Below the pieces are notes generated by a model, which worked only from the letters and a program-made list of their open reading frames with translations, searched no databases and had not been told where the DNA came from. This document shows, in pieces, positions 1-11,569 of a DNA stretch of 64,000 nt. The stretch's first letter is position 1. Every line of letters starts with the position of its first letter. Made by a program: the position numbers and the translations under genes. Origin of the DNA: Sanghuangporus weigelae (lineage: Eukaryota > Basidiomycota > Agaricomycetes > Hymenochaetales > Hymenochaetaceae); contig CP137326.1 of assembly GCA_033182465.1 (NCBI GenBank), forward strand, positions 62,001 to 126,000, written 5' to 3'.

Positions 1-100
1 ATGACTTCGCGACTCGTTAATGGAATGGCATATGATCATGGGCGTCGCATCCGCTTTTTTGTTCGCGTCTCTCGTGATACGGTTGCGCTCTGCCTCTTAG

Positions 101-455
101 TCGGGCGGCACTGGTTCAACTGCAGGCCTTGGACCACTCGTTGATTTCTACTCCAAGCTGCCAAAGGGTCCGGCACCACCATCGTCAGGCATCCGAGCAC
201 GGTACTTTGAGGGTGCGAAGGCGTCTGGGAAGCCGCTCGTGTTCACCATCCTTGCGATATTTGGCCTTGGTTACACGATCGACTACAACAGTATGTATCT
301 TTCAATCGGCGCTCTTTCCTTGGTTATTGTCGTTCTAATCATACTGTGCCTCGGCCTTGTGAACAGTGCATCTGAGTACGTACAAATTTGTTGTCTGTTA
401 TGCCTCATCATCTCTTACTATTCTACCAGAGCATCACAAGAACCATGCGCACTAA
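101..455 (+). CDS. ATP17: Mitochondrial ATP synthase subunit f, 3' part
   Basis: Subunit f is a small single-pass inner-membrane protein of the Fo sector of the mitochondrial ATP synthase. Three exons are readable: 101-290, 367-375 and 430-455. The first gives GPLVDFYSKLPKGPAP, then ARYFEGAKASGKPL and a hydrophobic segment ending GLGYTIDYN. The spliced tail is MHLKHHKNHAH, the basic His-rich end typical of fungal ATP17. Both introns (291-366 and 376-429) have GT-AG ends and branch-like CTAAT or TTACTAT motifs. The middle exon is only 9 nt long and supplies most of Met-His-Leu-Lys. An acceptor (CTCTTAG) precedes base 101, so the presequence lies in an upstream exon that is outside the window or not recognisable in bases 1-100. 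The identification rests on family knowledge and the tail match. Confidence 0.85.
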
Positions 456-1117
456 TCGTTGACCTGATCTGTTCTCTTATCGTGCAACCGCCTCTCGCCA
501 TCCCGGACCGGGGCCTTTAGAAGGTTGTTCAAAAGGAATGAAAAGGCAGCATGTAGAAATCATACGTCTTGCTAATTGCAAACAAATCTTCATCGTGTGA
601 GATGCGCTATCCCAAATGGGTCCGTCTTCTGAGTACTCGGCATCGTGAGTACGGCGTCTAAGTATGAATGTTCCGCTCGTGGCCGTGATATGGCCATGTC
701 AATAAACTTGATAATCTCAGTGTCGCGAAGCAACTTCATTGACAAGCGCCCCAGGAAGCCCCTTGCTGTCGTTCGGTTTATTTTCAGAATCCGGGAGGTC
801 AAGAGCTAGTCTATCTCATCATTGTCCTGTGTTTGCTAGTGGCTATTGTATTGAATGTTGGAGATCCCAGGCTGTTTTCGATCAGATGCTGTACAGCATA
901 TTTCAGCTTCTCCTGGTAATATGAGTGCCTCATGGACGAAAATAATGCAGTGACAAGCTTGATCCCATCTATATCTGAAGCATCAGATGGGCGGGGTTTT
1001 GTGTTGAGACTAGTACTCAAACTGTAAGTAGGTCCATCAACGGAGAACCGAGCTGTCCGCATATAAGGGCCGGACGCTCTAGATACGTTTCATTACGACC
1101 ATCATCTACTCTTCAAG
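456..1117. other. Intergenic, ATP17 to calpain
   Basis: No gene can be supported here. Two short minus-strand open frames (590-802 and 811-1062) have no recognisable domain and no clear splice continuation. The stretch presumably holds the ATP17 3' UTR and the promoter of the downstream calpain gene. Confidence 0.5.
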
Positions 1118-4100
1118 ATGACCACAATGCTGGAGAACCTCACTGCACGATTCATTGGGCGCGCACCGGTCAAGAAAGACGACGTGCAGGCAAGGAAGTT
1201 AGTTAAAAAGCAATCTGTTTTCGAGCAGCAAGAACATCGTGCTGGTCTCTTCGTGACTGAAGAGCTCGAAAAAGCGACCCAGCGATGCAGAAGCAAGGTG
1301 CTCAGAATTGCGCGCGACTGTCGCCGGAAGAACCGGAAATTTAGGTACGGTACGATTTTCTCACACTTGGATCTTGCGACTTGCACTCATGTTCGTCCCA
1401 GGGACATCGAGTTTGATTTGAACGGAAACAGATGGGATTGTTTGCACAGTCCTGATCCGTAAGCTGCAGTCTCGGCTTTCATTTTCTGCCATTCTAACTG
1501 TAAATCCTCATAGCGATACATCACATTACTCTCCAGCGGATGTACTTCGTGTGCACCAGATATTCGAGAAACCAAGTTTCTTCGTTGATGGTGGGTTTCT
1601 CGTCTTCTACCCGAATTTGTAGCATCTGAAACGTTCTATAGACGCAAGCGCATCGGATATATGTCAGGGTAGGTTCCTTGATATCTGTGGAACACATGAC
1701 ACAGGATTCACGGCTTACAGGTCAACTCGGGGATTGCTGGTTTTTAAGTGCCATTGCGGCTGTTGCTACAAAACCTGAGCTCATCAAGAAGCTCTGCGTT
1801 GAAGTGAGATTTCCTTCTCTGATTTCTGCTTTAATAAAGCGAATGTAATCAGCATGACCCGATAGTTGGAGTCTACGGTTTCATCTTCTGTCGAGATGGA
1901 GAATGGGTTGACGTGATTATTGACGAGTATGCTACATTACTTTTATTTATTTATTTCGTCCGTTCTTACATCAGCATAGTCAGTTATTCACCAGCGTGCC
2001 CAAGTGGGAATCCATCAGTGGCGAGGTTTGCAACTCTTCTGAGCTTCGTCACCTATATTTGAACTTCGTTGCAGACGCAAGCTGTCTATCATTATGATAG
2101 TGACATGTACGACAGCATCGCACGTAGAGGAGGCAAGACTTTGTATTTTGCCCGTTCATCTCAGGAGAATGAGATTTGGGTGTACGTTCCTTCATCAATG
2201 CGGTGTCGGTGGCAGACTGTTAATAAATGCCCAGTCCTCTTATCGAAAAGGCTTATGCTAAACTACATGGCGACTTCGATGCCATTGAAGGTGGCTATAC
2301 CAACGAAGGGATTGAAGATCTGACAGGGTGGGTATATCCTCAATTGAAATGCTAGACGAGGCTCCTGACGTTTTATTGATCCTCAGAGGTGTTTCTGATA
2401 GTATATCTGTAAACGTCCGTGACCTCACATGCATCCACTATAACTGCATTTGAACTCATATCCAATCTGATTTAGGATATCATGGATCCAGATGAATTTT
2501 GGAATACTGATCTGCTGAGAGCAAATGAAGACCTTCTGTTTAGCTGCTTCCTATTCAATCCCGACAAAGAAGATGGAGAAGTAATAAAAGGTTCATCATT
2601 CTTTTTATTTCTCGTATCTGCTTCTAATATGCGTCATTCCAGGCCTCGTAAATAGTAAGTACAATACCTTTAGGCGGCAGAGTTGCAGGTTATTCAACGT
2701 GCTTCGCAGACCATGCCTACACCGTTGTAAAAGCTGTTGAGTTCCGCGGAAAGCGCTTCTTGATGGTTCGCAATCCGTGGGGCAAATCAGAGTGGACAGG
2801 TCGTTGGTCAGATGGATCTAGAGAATGGACGACCGAATGGCTTGATGCTCTGAAGGTCCTTGAACACCAGTTTGGAGATGATGGTGTGTTCGTGATGGAG
2901 TATTGTGACTTCTTGAAGACATGGACGTACTTGGAGCGCACTCGACTATTTGATCCATCATGGGTGGTAAGCAGTCACTGGCTATCAGTCGAGAGTCGGC
3001 CTCTTCCCAGTTCATGGCAATATGGAGATGTTTCATGTACGTCGTTGCACGCGGTGGTCCTCATAATATTGCTTATGTTTCGCGGCTATCATAGTTACAT
3101 TCTCACTACCGAAATCATCGGAAGCTATTCTGATCCTGTCAAAATCGGATAGTCGTTTCTACCATCCCGTTGCTGGTTCATCAACATGGTCATTCGACTT
3201 CAAGCTCTTCAAGAAGGGTGAAGAGGATGAGTTGGCTAGTTCAGACAGTATGATGGGGTTGGCCAGAAGTAGCAAATTACATATACACCTTGATGAGGGT
3301 GAATATGTCGTCCACGTTCGTCTCGATAGAAGGATTGATAAGAAAAGGGTGCGCAAATGGATTTTTTTTCGTACTGGTTTAGATACTAATTTTTCACTCT
3401 CAAAGAGGTCGGAATACGCCGAGAAAGTGGCTTCCTGGGATGAGCAAAAGATGTCTCGAGTTTGGAGTGAATATGCACGAAGCATGTCCATAGCCGCAAA
3501 CTTCGATGAAGAGTGAGTTGTACATTATTAATGCTCCTCTGTTCGTCGGTGGGTTAATTGCTATCCAAACTCCAGAAAATGGAGAAGCCATCTAGTGGTA
3601 CCAGTTGAGACTCTCGCCGGGCGGGACCTTCACCAGGTCCAACTTGAGGAGATCCGCGCTCATGCCGAACATAGGAAGACGCTGGAAGCGAAATTCGGAT
3701 CGGTCCCGGATCTCTCCACCAGCGTCTGCTCGTCTTCAGCTTCAGAAGCATCTCGCAGCTCGACTTCTAGTGAAGCAGGTGATGTTCCGCCATCCAGTAC
3801 TGAAAAGGAATATATATCAGTCACTGCGGGGATGGCATCTCTTCAGGTCGAATCTTCTACATTGATTTCACCTGATGTCGCTAGGGATGTCAGAGTTCCG
3901 GCCTCGGAAAAGGAAACCAATCTTGAAGGCGCTAAATCAGCGGATGCAAACCCTGACCATACGGCAACTAATGAATGTGGTGAGACAGGGAAGGAAGATG
4001 CGAGCAAAACTGTTAACGCGAAACTTGGGAAGTTCGAGACTCCTCCTCAGTCACCGGTCGACCGGTCACGAATGGTTGCCTCTCCAGTCCCGGAAAGCAC

Positions 4101-4540
4101 TGTCAAGCCGCCTCTTCCCATCCATCTCGGTGTCGTTTGCAGTGGATGCAACGTGAGAATTTGATTCGCTACAACCTGATTCCCAGGAGGTAATACTAAC
4201 GTGTCTATGCAGGGACCGATCGTCGGTCCTAGGTGGTATTGCTTGACCTGTGTCGAGTACAACCTCTGCGACAAGTGTCATGGCGTGGCGGACCATGAGC
4301 ATAATATGGTAGCAATCGAGCATCCGGACGACTTTTTCAAAGGCGTCGAAAAACGGGTGCGTTGAACTTATGATGGGCAATCAGAACCCTATCTGATGAT
4401 GGTAATTTTTTGAACCCGAGCAGATGATTCAAGATGAAGCCGACACGGTATTATTGGGATTGCGCGTGTATACCCGACAGGCGCCCGTCTCTATATCAGG
4501 ACAGCTGCGTCATGGACAGTTGCTACGATGGAAGAAATAA
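1118..4540 (+). CDS. Calpain-type cysteine protease with C-terminal ZZ zinc finger
   Basis: A calcium-dependent-type papain-fold protease of the calpain (C2) family, split into about 18 exons and roughly 840 residues by my exon estimate. The start ([12 protein letters not shown]) is the first ATG of an exon that continues into [16 protein letters not shown], the usual lead-in to calpain domain IIa. The catalytic triad is present: Cys in [10 protein letters not shown] near 1720-1750, His in [11 protein letters not shown] near 2705-2735, and Asn in [10 protein letters not shown] near 2765-2795. A domain III-like beta-sandwich follows (about 3030-3510). A Ser/Thr/Glu-rich linker (3595-4120) then leads into CSGCN...[16 protein letters not shown], a ZZ-type zinc finger encoded across an intron (4120-4310). 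The last exon ends LLRWKK. The ZZ finger suggests docking to a partner or substrate, which is inference. No EF-hand (penta-EF) domain is seen. Confidence 0.88.
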
Positions 4541-5370
4541 TGCTCTTGATGCTGTTAAACAGCCCAGGTCCAGCCGGACCACTAAATCTGATCAGTTTTT
4601 TGGTCGGTTACGGAATCCTGGACTCGGACTCTGGACGCCTGAGTACAAAGTATTTCAGATCGAGAATTTAAGTTATTGGGTTGCACATTCTAGTGATACC
4701 TTGTCACTGTGGCAGTTAGCTGGAACTTGTTTGACAACCTACTATGTACTTGAGATTTTCCTGTACCTCATATCACTTATCATGCAGGATGCATCAATTC
4801 ACTTTATGATTATGAAAAATCTCTGCTTTCAGATTGTGTGTCCCAAATGGTAGAAGAGTGGGTGTTGACCGCCGTACTTCGCTGAGACTCAAGACTCGCA
4901 TTTCAGCCCGAAATCGAGAGTTGGACTTACCCAATGATTGAAAGTGGAAATTTTATAAACACGTATATCTGACTGGTTGCACCACTAATTCCGGCACAAA
5001 CTTCCGCGCTTCCCTTGTAGGGCGTCAAATTTGGTGCTTTTATGACATTTTCTCTAAAAATATGTACCATATCTTTATCAACAATACATAATATCCGTTC
5101 AGTTCACCCTTTCAGCTATTCACCAAATCACATCCGATCGCATCATCGACACGAATACAATATGTCTATCTCTTTTGCGTACTAGTAATGGATTTCCGTT
5201 CAAAAATATTTTTTTTGCGGCATCCACTCGCAAAATGCTTATCCATGTGAAAGACGGCTAATCCAAATTCGTTCATCCCGGGCAACGACTGGGATTCTTG
5301 CCGAGGGTTCCAAACGCAATGGATGAATGCATGCAAAGGAACCTGTATGTTTCATGTATAACAATAATGC
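4541..5370. other. Intergenic, calpain to F-box gene
   Basis: I see no coding exon, RNA gene or repeat here. The sequence is relatively AT-rich with scattered stop codons in all frames. Confidence 0.6.
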
Positions 5371-6948
5371 ATGACCTTTCGTTTGATTTGCATCAATATC
5401 CAACCCTATCAAGACCACGAAGGACGTGAGTATAGACGCTTCACGATGTCGGGTGTTGGTTGCCTACCTCCCGAAATGTGGAGGATGATCATTCGACACG
5501 CCACATCGACAAGCTTGCCTGCTTTGGTTTACAATGAATCTAACCTTCGAGGTACCGACTCGGTGGATGATCAACCCATATGCTTGAAGAATGACGCTCC
5601 TCTTACACCCGTCCTCTACCACCGCAAAGTATGTCAAACGCAATCTGCTGTTGAGACATTCAGCCAAATCGGCACGAAACGATCAATCGCCCTTGTCTGT
5701 CGGACGTTTAACTATCTCGTCTGCGAATACCTCTTCGAAAAGCTGTATATATGCGATGCCAGATACGCATGTCGTCTCGCAGAGACGCTCGAAAGTTCAA
5801 AAGTGTATGAAAATCCGGGGAGATGGACACGCCACATCACAATCGTCGGTGTGTTCTTTACCTATCCTGCAGCGAGCACCGAGCTGGCTAGCGCAGCGAT
5901 ACGGATTCTATCATGCACGCCACATCTAGCGTCGTTCCATCTTTCATGGAACGCTACATCAAGGGAGTTTCGAGAGCGAGAACGGATGATCGTGGCGGCA
6001 GTTCCGACGGCTGAGCTGAGGCATTTTGAATGGGATTGTACCGGGGGAGGCTTCGAGAGACAACCGGATCATCCTTTTTATCAACTTATTTCTTCTGCGA
6101 GGTCTAAGCTGCGCGTACTCAAGTTGACTGGGTACCTTCCCTTGGCTGAATTACCAATGCCTCCAGCAGAAACTCGAGTTCGAGATTCCCGTGAAGACAA
6201 CGATAGTCCGGATAGTCTCTTCCCTGAGCTAACGCACCTCAAAATCCGGCGCGCTTTCAGGGACGACCTTCTCTTCATCTCCCAATGGCGCATCTCCTCC
6301 ACTCTAACTTGTCTTAGCTTAGGCAGTATCTGGGCTTACTTTGACCATCGTGAACTAGCATTCTCCTTCTGGGACACACCCAAACCTGCGCTTCGCTGCC
6401 TACATCTCGGAGAAGGCTCCAACGTCTCTATTTCACTGGCTCGCAAGATGCTGAGAAGTGCTCGAGGATTGAAGCTTCTTGAGTATTTCTATCTGGGGGA
6501 CTGGGAGCGGGATAGCTGGGTCGGGGTGAGGCATGAATGTTTGGAGGTCGTCAAGGTGCATGTCTCGCACCCTGTTATCGCCCTGAGATCTTTGTTCAAC
6601 AGCCAGAGGTTCTCTCGAGACCAACAGTGGGAGAAAATCCTAAGACACATCAGTCCTTTCCTCGGAGCCTACATCAATAGCTTCCCTTTTGAACTGCCCG
6701 GAGTTCAGCAGCAGGAACCCCATTCTCGTTCCAGTAATGAAATCGATGATGAAGATGCGATAAGTCCGGGGGCGGTGACGGAATATCCAGCAATTAAGAA
6801 ATTGGTATTCTTGGAATACACGCGAAACTCTGAAGACCTGCATTATGAACCCGGTGAGCTGGCTGAGTGGCTGCGCACGACGATTAGTGAGGTTAATATC
6901 CAGACGGATGTGCAGTTGGAGGTTGAAGTGGAAGACTATATTCGTTGA
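5371..6948 (+). CDS. F-box-like/LRR-like protein
   Basis: A single-exon gene of 525 codons. The segment VGCLPPEMWRMIIRHAT has the LPxEM/L...I pattern of a divergent F-box, and IALVCRTFNYLVCEYLFEKL is the second half typical of agaricomycete F-box-like proteins (CRxFxxL...YLFxxL). The rest is an irregular leucine-rich region (CTPHLASFHLSWN, LRVLKLTGYLPL, LTHLKIRRAF, LRCLHLGEGS) that probably forms a solenoid. Such proteins usually act as substrate adaptors of SCF ubiquitin ligases, but the substrate is unknown. An in-frame ATG at 5446 (MSGVGCLPPE) sits just before the F-box and is an equally good start. This family is large and poorly annotated in mushrooms. Confidence 0.75.
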   Translation: MTFRLICINIQPYQDHEGREYRRFTMSGVGCLPPEMWRMIIRHATSTSLPALVYNESNLRGTDSVDDQPICLKNDAPLTPVLYHRKVCQTQSAVETFSQIGTKRSIALVCRTFNYLVCEYLFEKLYICDARYACRLAETLESSKVYENPGRWTRHITIVGVFFTYPAASTELASAAIRILSCTPHLASFHLSWNATSREFRERERMIVAAVPTAELRHFEWDCTGGGFERQPDHPFYQLISSARSKLRVLKLTGYLPLAELPMPPAETRVRDSREDNDSPDSLFPELTHLKIRRAFRDDLLFISQWRISSTLTCLSLGSIWAYFDHRELAFSFWDTPKPALRCLHLGEGSNVSISLARKMLRSARGLKLLEYFYLGDWERDSWVGVRHECLEVVKVHVSHPVIALRSLFNSQRFSRDQQWEKILRHISPFLGAYINSFPFELPGVQQQEPHSRSSNEIDDEDAISPGAVTEYPAIKKLVFLEYTRNSEDLHYEPGELAEWLRTTISEVNIQTDVQLEVEVEDYIR

Positions 6949-8557
6949 TCAATAGTTCAAGTAGCACAAGTGCGAACCATTCCCCGTTGTCTTCTGCCTC
7001 CCATTATGTGTATGAATTGCAAGAGTCCCTCCAAATTGCACATTGATTTGTCTCGTGATGAAGTTCCTGGATTGCCATTCCCAGAACAAGCCGCTTCGAC
7101 ACTGTAGATGTTATTAGATACTTGCATTTATTATATTTCTATATGAGATAGCATACTTTTACCGGGAACAAGTAAGAGTGTGGCCGTGACGCTTTGCCTA
7201 TCGCCGAACTGAAGAACATGAAGAACGAATTGACACGGAAATCTAAGCAGCTGTTTCGTCTGGCTGAAAAACCAGGCACTGGCAATTACTTCCATCACGG
7301 GCCAAGAAAAGGGAGAATACTATCAGTACTACTGACGGCCCCGTTATTCCCTCGGATCTGAAGACGTGAATGACTCGAGCGGGCACAGTTGACTTCCGCG
7401 ACGAAGTCAGCACAAATATTTGAAATGAAACTCATCACTTCGACAACAAGTGAAACTGATAAAAGTTGCGCATGCAACTGCTGGATAGGCACCAGGAGAA
7501 TCTTGGATCTCATAGTACGCTTGCCATCATGCGGGCGTGGACAACGGAGAACATTGAACGTGCCAAGCGTCGGTAGGCCATACTTCATAGCATAGTCAAG
7601 AACATGTGGAAATGCTCTTGGGGAGCAAATTTGGCTAGTTAGCAACGGACCATGCTGCGTTACGCTCACAAAGAAACAGATATCTATCAGTTCGGGGAAA
7701 GAATCAACTCGATTCTACTCGGGACACGTCCAGAAGGGTCTGAGAAGGTTTGATCGTGCTGTATTCCAATGATTATGATGTCTGACGGCGGCGCAGTGAC
7801 CCGCATCGAGGTCATGCATCGAGACAAGCGCAGCAAATTTGCGGCCGGTGGTGCACTGCAGCTTCTTCCGCGGCTCCCGACGCACGAAATGCAGAAATCT
7901 TTTCGATTCGATTCGGAAGACAAAAACCTTGCAAAAGTAGGTCCAAGAATAGTTCCAAAGGTGCCGGTCCGCTTTAAAAAATCTGGCATGATCAGATGAT
8001 GAACCTGAATGGACCTGGATGTGATCACTGCCATCTTTGAGCAAAGATGTGAGAAGAGAGAGGATTAGGCGGAGGAGAAGAAGCGATCCTGATGGGATGA
8101 AGGGAAATCCAGGTTCGGTGGCGCGACGACCAGAAAAGGCAAGAAAGTCACGCAAGCAAGCGAAAGAAATGAGGATGCCAGCCCTTGTGTTGTGACAAAT
8201 CAATCCTCTCTTCTTCTTCCTCGTCCTCGTCGTCCTCGTCGTCCCCGTCGTGTCTTGCGGCCAGCGCACATTCGTATTCGTCTTTCACTAGACCGGCAGG
8301 CCCGCTGGTCTTGTCTAGGCTACAGCTTCGTCCTTCTCCTTCGTCTCTTTTTCTCGGAGTCGACGTAGGAGACCGCGTCCATAGCGGCAGGCAACATCAT
8401 CGCTCATACACTTTCTACTCAGTAGCCTTCGCCGACTCGACGTCGGCATTTCAGAACACACTTAGCACAGACTAGCGTATCTTCTTCTCCCCGCGCCAGA
8501 TCGCCAACCCTGTCTTTCTTTCTAAACATTCACGACGAATTCAGCTGAATAGCTACA
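6949..8557. other. Intergenic, with pyrimidine-rich microsatellite
   Basis: A 1.6-kb gap. Weak open frames on both strands between 7295 and 8270 show no family features and overlap each other. An imperfect TCG/TCC/TTC repeat at about 8203-8252 lies roughly 300-350 bp before the VTS1 start codon. The last 100 bases are pyrimidine-rich, as is common just upstream of fungal start codons. Confidence 0.5.
8203..8252. repeat. Imperfect (TCG/TCC)n microsatellite
   Basis: The plus strand runs through consecutive CTT, CGT and CCT triplets, roughly (TCCTCGTCG)n with interruptions. It lies in the presumed promoter or 5' UTR of VTS1. Both strands stay open across it, which creates spurious low-complexity frames. 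Confidence 0.7.
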
Positions 8558-10792
8558 ATGTCTCTTCGTCCACCATCGACTAGCCCTAGCCCTTCTCCGG
8601 CACCAAACGGAACTTCCAAGACCAATGCGAGAGCATCGATGGGCCCGTCGTCTCATCGTCCTACTCCTATCAACCTCAATCCTCCCGCGTCGCCTCGTCC
8701 TGGCACGGGCCGTCCCACCAGCGAACTTCTTGGTAATTCAGGCATGTTCCAGACTCCTGAAGGTTCGATTTCCTGCCGTGCTCTCCATAAAAAATAGCTC
8801 TTCTGATGAACGCATAGCTGAGGCGATCGATCAATGGTTTGAAAACCTTCAAAACTACGAAGCTACCTTGGTAAGTAGACTTCGGATCTTTTCCTATAAT
8901 TCATTCGAATGTCTCACGGTATCACAGGAAGAAATGGCAGCTGCCTCTCTGGATGTGAACTTCAAGGAGGAGCTCAGTGCAATTGAACAATGTAAGTATC
9001 TTAACTCATGCATGTGGGCAAGGTTTTGATGTGAGGGCTAGGGTTCCGTGTTCTCTCCGAGGCCGAGCGTACTGCGGCTTTGTATAGTCTTCTGCAGCAT
9101 TCGACGCAAGTGCAGATTCGCTTTTTCATTACGGTTCTTCAGCAAATGGCCAGAGCAGATCCAATGACTGCTCTTCTCAGTCCAAACGCGGGAGGGTCGA
9201 TGCAGAGCCAGATGGAAGCGAAACTTGCATCGATGGGCCTGAAATCACCCGGACTGAAGTCGAACATGCCATCTTCGCCTTCCGCACGCAACTTCAGTGG
9301 TAATCTATCGGCGAATCGCCAGTCTCTTGCGGTGGAGCCCAGTTCGTCCTCATTCCTTTCTCCCGATTCTGCGGCAAACTCCGGAAACAATGATGGAGCT
9401 GCGACGTTGGCTCAGCAGCGTGCAAAACTCAAGGCGAACGCTGCCCATCGCATTTCCGCTCCCGCACTTGCTGGTGCAGCAGGTAGCAATGTTTGGGGTG
9501 GTTCAGGTGCCAGTTCGCTTGGACAGGTTGCGGAGCGCATGACGGATAGCGATGTAGCTCAGGAAATAACTATTCCTGCATCTACTTCGACGATAAACAG
9601 CGCGCGGCCGAAAAGCACTGACTTCAGTGGTCTTTTGCGCTCTCCTCGCCTCAATAGAGAGACTGCGGATGGCGAAAGTCTCGAGGCGCAGCTTAGCCCA
9701 ATGGTCGGCGGCAACTGGGCGAGTATGGTGAACACTCCGCACGATTTGATGTTCAATGTCGAAAAACAAAATAACGGTGGTCAGAACCTCGACGCTGCTG
9801 CGGCGAAACTGGCCTCGTGGCAAGTCGGTAATTCCGGCGGTCGATTTAGTCTGGATGACGCGAAAAAGTTCCGACGGCCGTCAAAGGGTACTGGAAACGA
9901 AAATGGCGCGAACGCCATGCAGAACGGGCCTTCTGCGAACAATGCGAACAATGCTATTTATGGTGACGATGGCAACGTCATTAACGCTGGCCCACATCGT
10001 AGCGGTCGTCCTCAAGGCTGGGCGAACAATTCGTCGTTGCGTAGCCCGGCTCTTTCCAACGTTTCTTCTGGTCGATTTGGAGGTAGCGATGATGGAGGAA
10101 TGGCAGCGATGAACATGAACAACGCCTTTGGTCTCGGTATCCCATCTCCTGGTCTGTCAAACATGGGCGGGTTGGGAAACATGGCGACGATGCAGCAGTT
10201 GATGGCTGCGGCGCAGATGGGCCAATTGACTCCGTTGCAGATGCAGCAGCTGAACATGAACATGATGGGTCTTAACATGGGTATGCCGGATGTCCAGATG
10301 CAGGCCTTGCTTCAAGCACAGATGGCCGCGGGCGGGTTCATGCAACCTGGATTAGGTTTCGGAGCACAGGCTGCGCTGCTCAACAACATGAATGGCCGGA
10401 ACAACACCCGTGGCCCGTCACGTATGGGCGGTGGATCTGGCGGTAGCGGCAGTCGGAGCAACAACGGACGGGACGGAAAGGATAAGGAGGACGATGTCGA
10501 TCCGTCGCTCTTGAACGATGTGCCGGCGTGGTTGAGAAGTCTGAGGCTGCACAAATACACTCCGAACTTCGAGAGTATGACGTGGCACGAGATGGTGGTG
10601 ATGGACGAAGCTGCTCTCGAGGCGAAGGGTGTCGCCGCACTCGGGGCGAGGAGGAAGATGCTGAAGACTTTCGAGACGGTGAGGCACAAGATGGGAATCG
10701 AAATTCCGAACGGCTCGAGCTCCGGCGTCGATACGGCGGCGGCAAAGTCTGACGGCGCAGACAACGGCGAGGGTGCGCCGTCTTCTGGATGA
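8558..10792 (+). CDS. VTS1: SAM-domain RNA-binding protein (Vts1/Smaug family)
   Basis: A post-transcriptional regulator that recognises stem-loop (Smaug) elements in mRNA and recruits CCR4-NOT for deadenylation. The CDS starts at MSLRPPSTSPSPSP and is cut by three short introns near 8763, 8871 and 8991, then runs as one long exon. A helical N-terminal segment (AIDQWFENLQNYEATL, then FRVLSEAERTAALYSLL) matches the conserved N-terminal region of fungal Vts1. A long low-complexity Asn/Gly/Met/Gln-rich middle follows. The C-terminal SAM domain reads DVPAWLRSLRLHKYTPNFES, MTWHEMVVMDEAALEAKGV and ALGARRKMLKTFE, including the basic loop that binds the RNA hairpin. A possible functional partner in this window is NOT2 (36-38 kb). 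Confidence 0.9.
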
Positions 10793-11569
10793 AGGAGTGA
10801 CGCCCAGTGGGCACGGCGCTAGGAAATTTATTTTGAACTGGATCCGGATTTTTGGTTTCTTCTGTGGACCAGAACGTAATGGTGCGTTCACGGGACTGGG
10901 TAATGGATATGAATGGAATATCTCCCAGCTGAATGAATCTTAATTATATTTTCTTCCATTCTCTTTTCCTGTTTCTTAATTCTATGTTGGACGCCGAGTG
11001 TTCGCTTTTCTGTCTCAATCTCTTAATCAGACATCTCCAATAGCTCTCTCCTCCAATCTAAAAGGCAGACCGACCAGGTTTGTTTCATACGTGCATACAT
11101 GTGTAGGATGCTGATGAGTGTACATACGATGATACCAGATCTACTTATTATATTTCATTTTCTATGCAGTCCTTGTTGTATCACCTTCGGCCGATAGCAC
11201 CGATGCACGTGAGAGCATAAGTGAATGTTTGTTCTACACGTGATCCCAATTGGTCGGAAGAAGTGACCCTCGAACTCGAATCTGTGCTTGACTCCAGAAC
11301 GCGTAGCAATGGAACCGGCACCCCTTACGTTTTCGCGCAGCTCACGGGCCATTTTTGAGCAGCAAAACTGCGTGTTTTGTCAAAATAAGGAATGTTTTTC
11401 TCGTACCCCGGCAGAACACGTGATCCGCGTCATTCGCGAGCAATATCCATCATCACTCTTCATTACGATTCGCATATATACCCACCTTATTCCTTGTTCT
11501 TGACCGCCACCGAGACTGTCTTCTCTTTCCTCTTTCTCGTTCTTTCTCTGATTTCTGCGACTCCGTAAA
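10793..11569. other. Intergenic, VTS1 to SDR gene
   Basis: This holds the VTS1 3' flank and the promoter of the dehydrogenase gene. No supported exon was found. The final 60 bases are CT-rich, a common feature directly upstream of basidiomycete start codons. Confidence 0.5.
11475..11480 (+). promoter_or_regulatory. Possible TATA box of the SDR gene
   Basis: A TATATA hexamer lies 90-95 bp upstream of the SDR start codon, followed by a pyrimidine-rich stretch that could hold the transcription start. Position and sequence are the only evidence. Confidence 0.35.

Noticed and set aside
590-1062. Two minus-strand open frames of 70 and 83 codons upstream of the calpain gene
   Set aside because: No domain, no conserved motif and no splice signals joining them into a larger protein.
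7295-8269. Minus-strand open frames of 115-184 codons between the F-box gene and VTS1
   Set aside because: They overlap each other in different frames, are low-complexity across a microsatellite, and resemble no family I know.
10312-10891. Minus-strand open frames of about 150 codons opposite VTS1
   Set aside because: They lie entirely antisense to the conserved SAM-domain exon and have the composition of reverse-complemented Met/Asp-rich codons.
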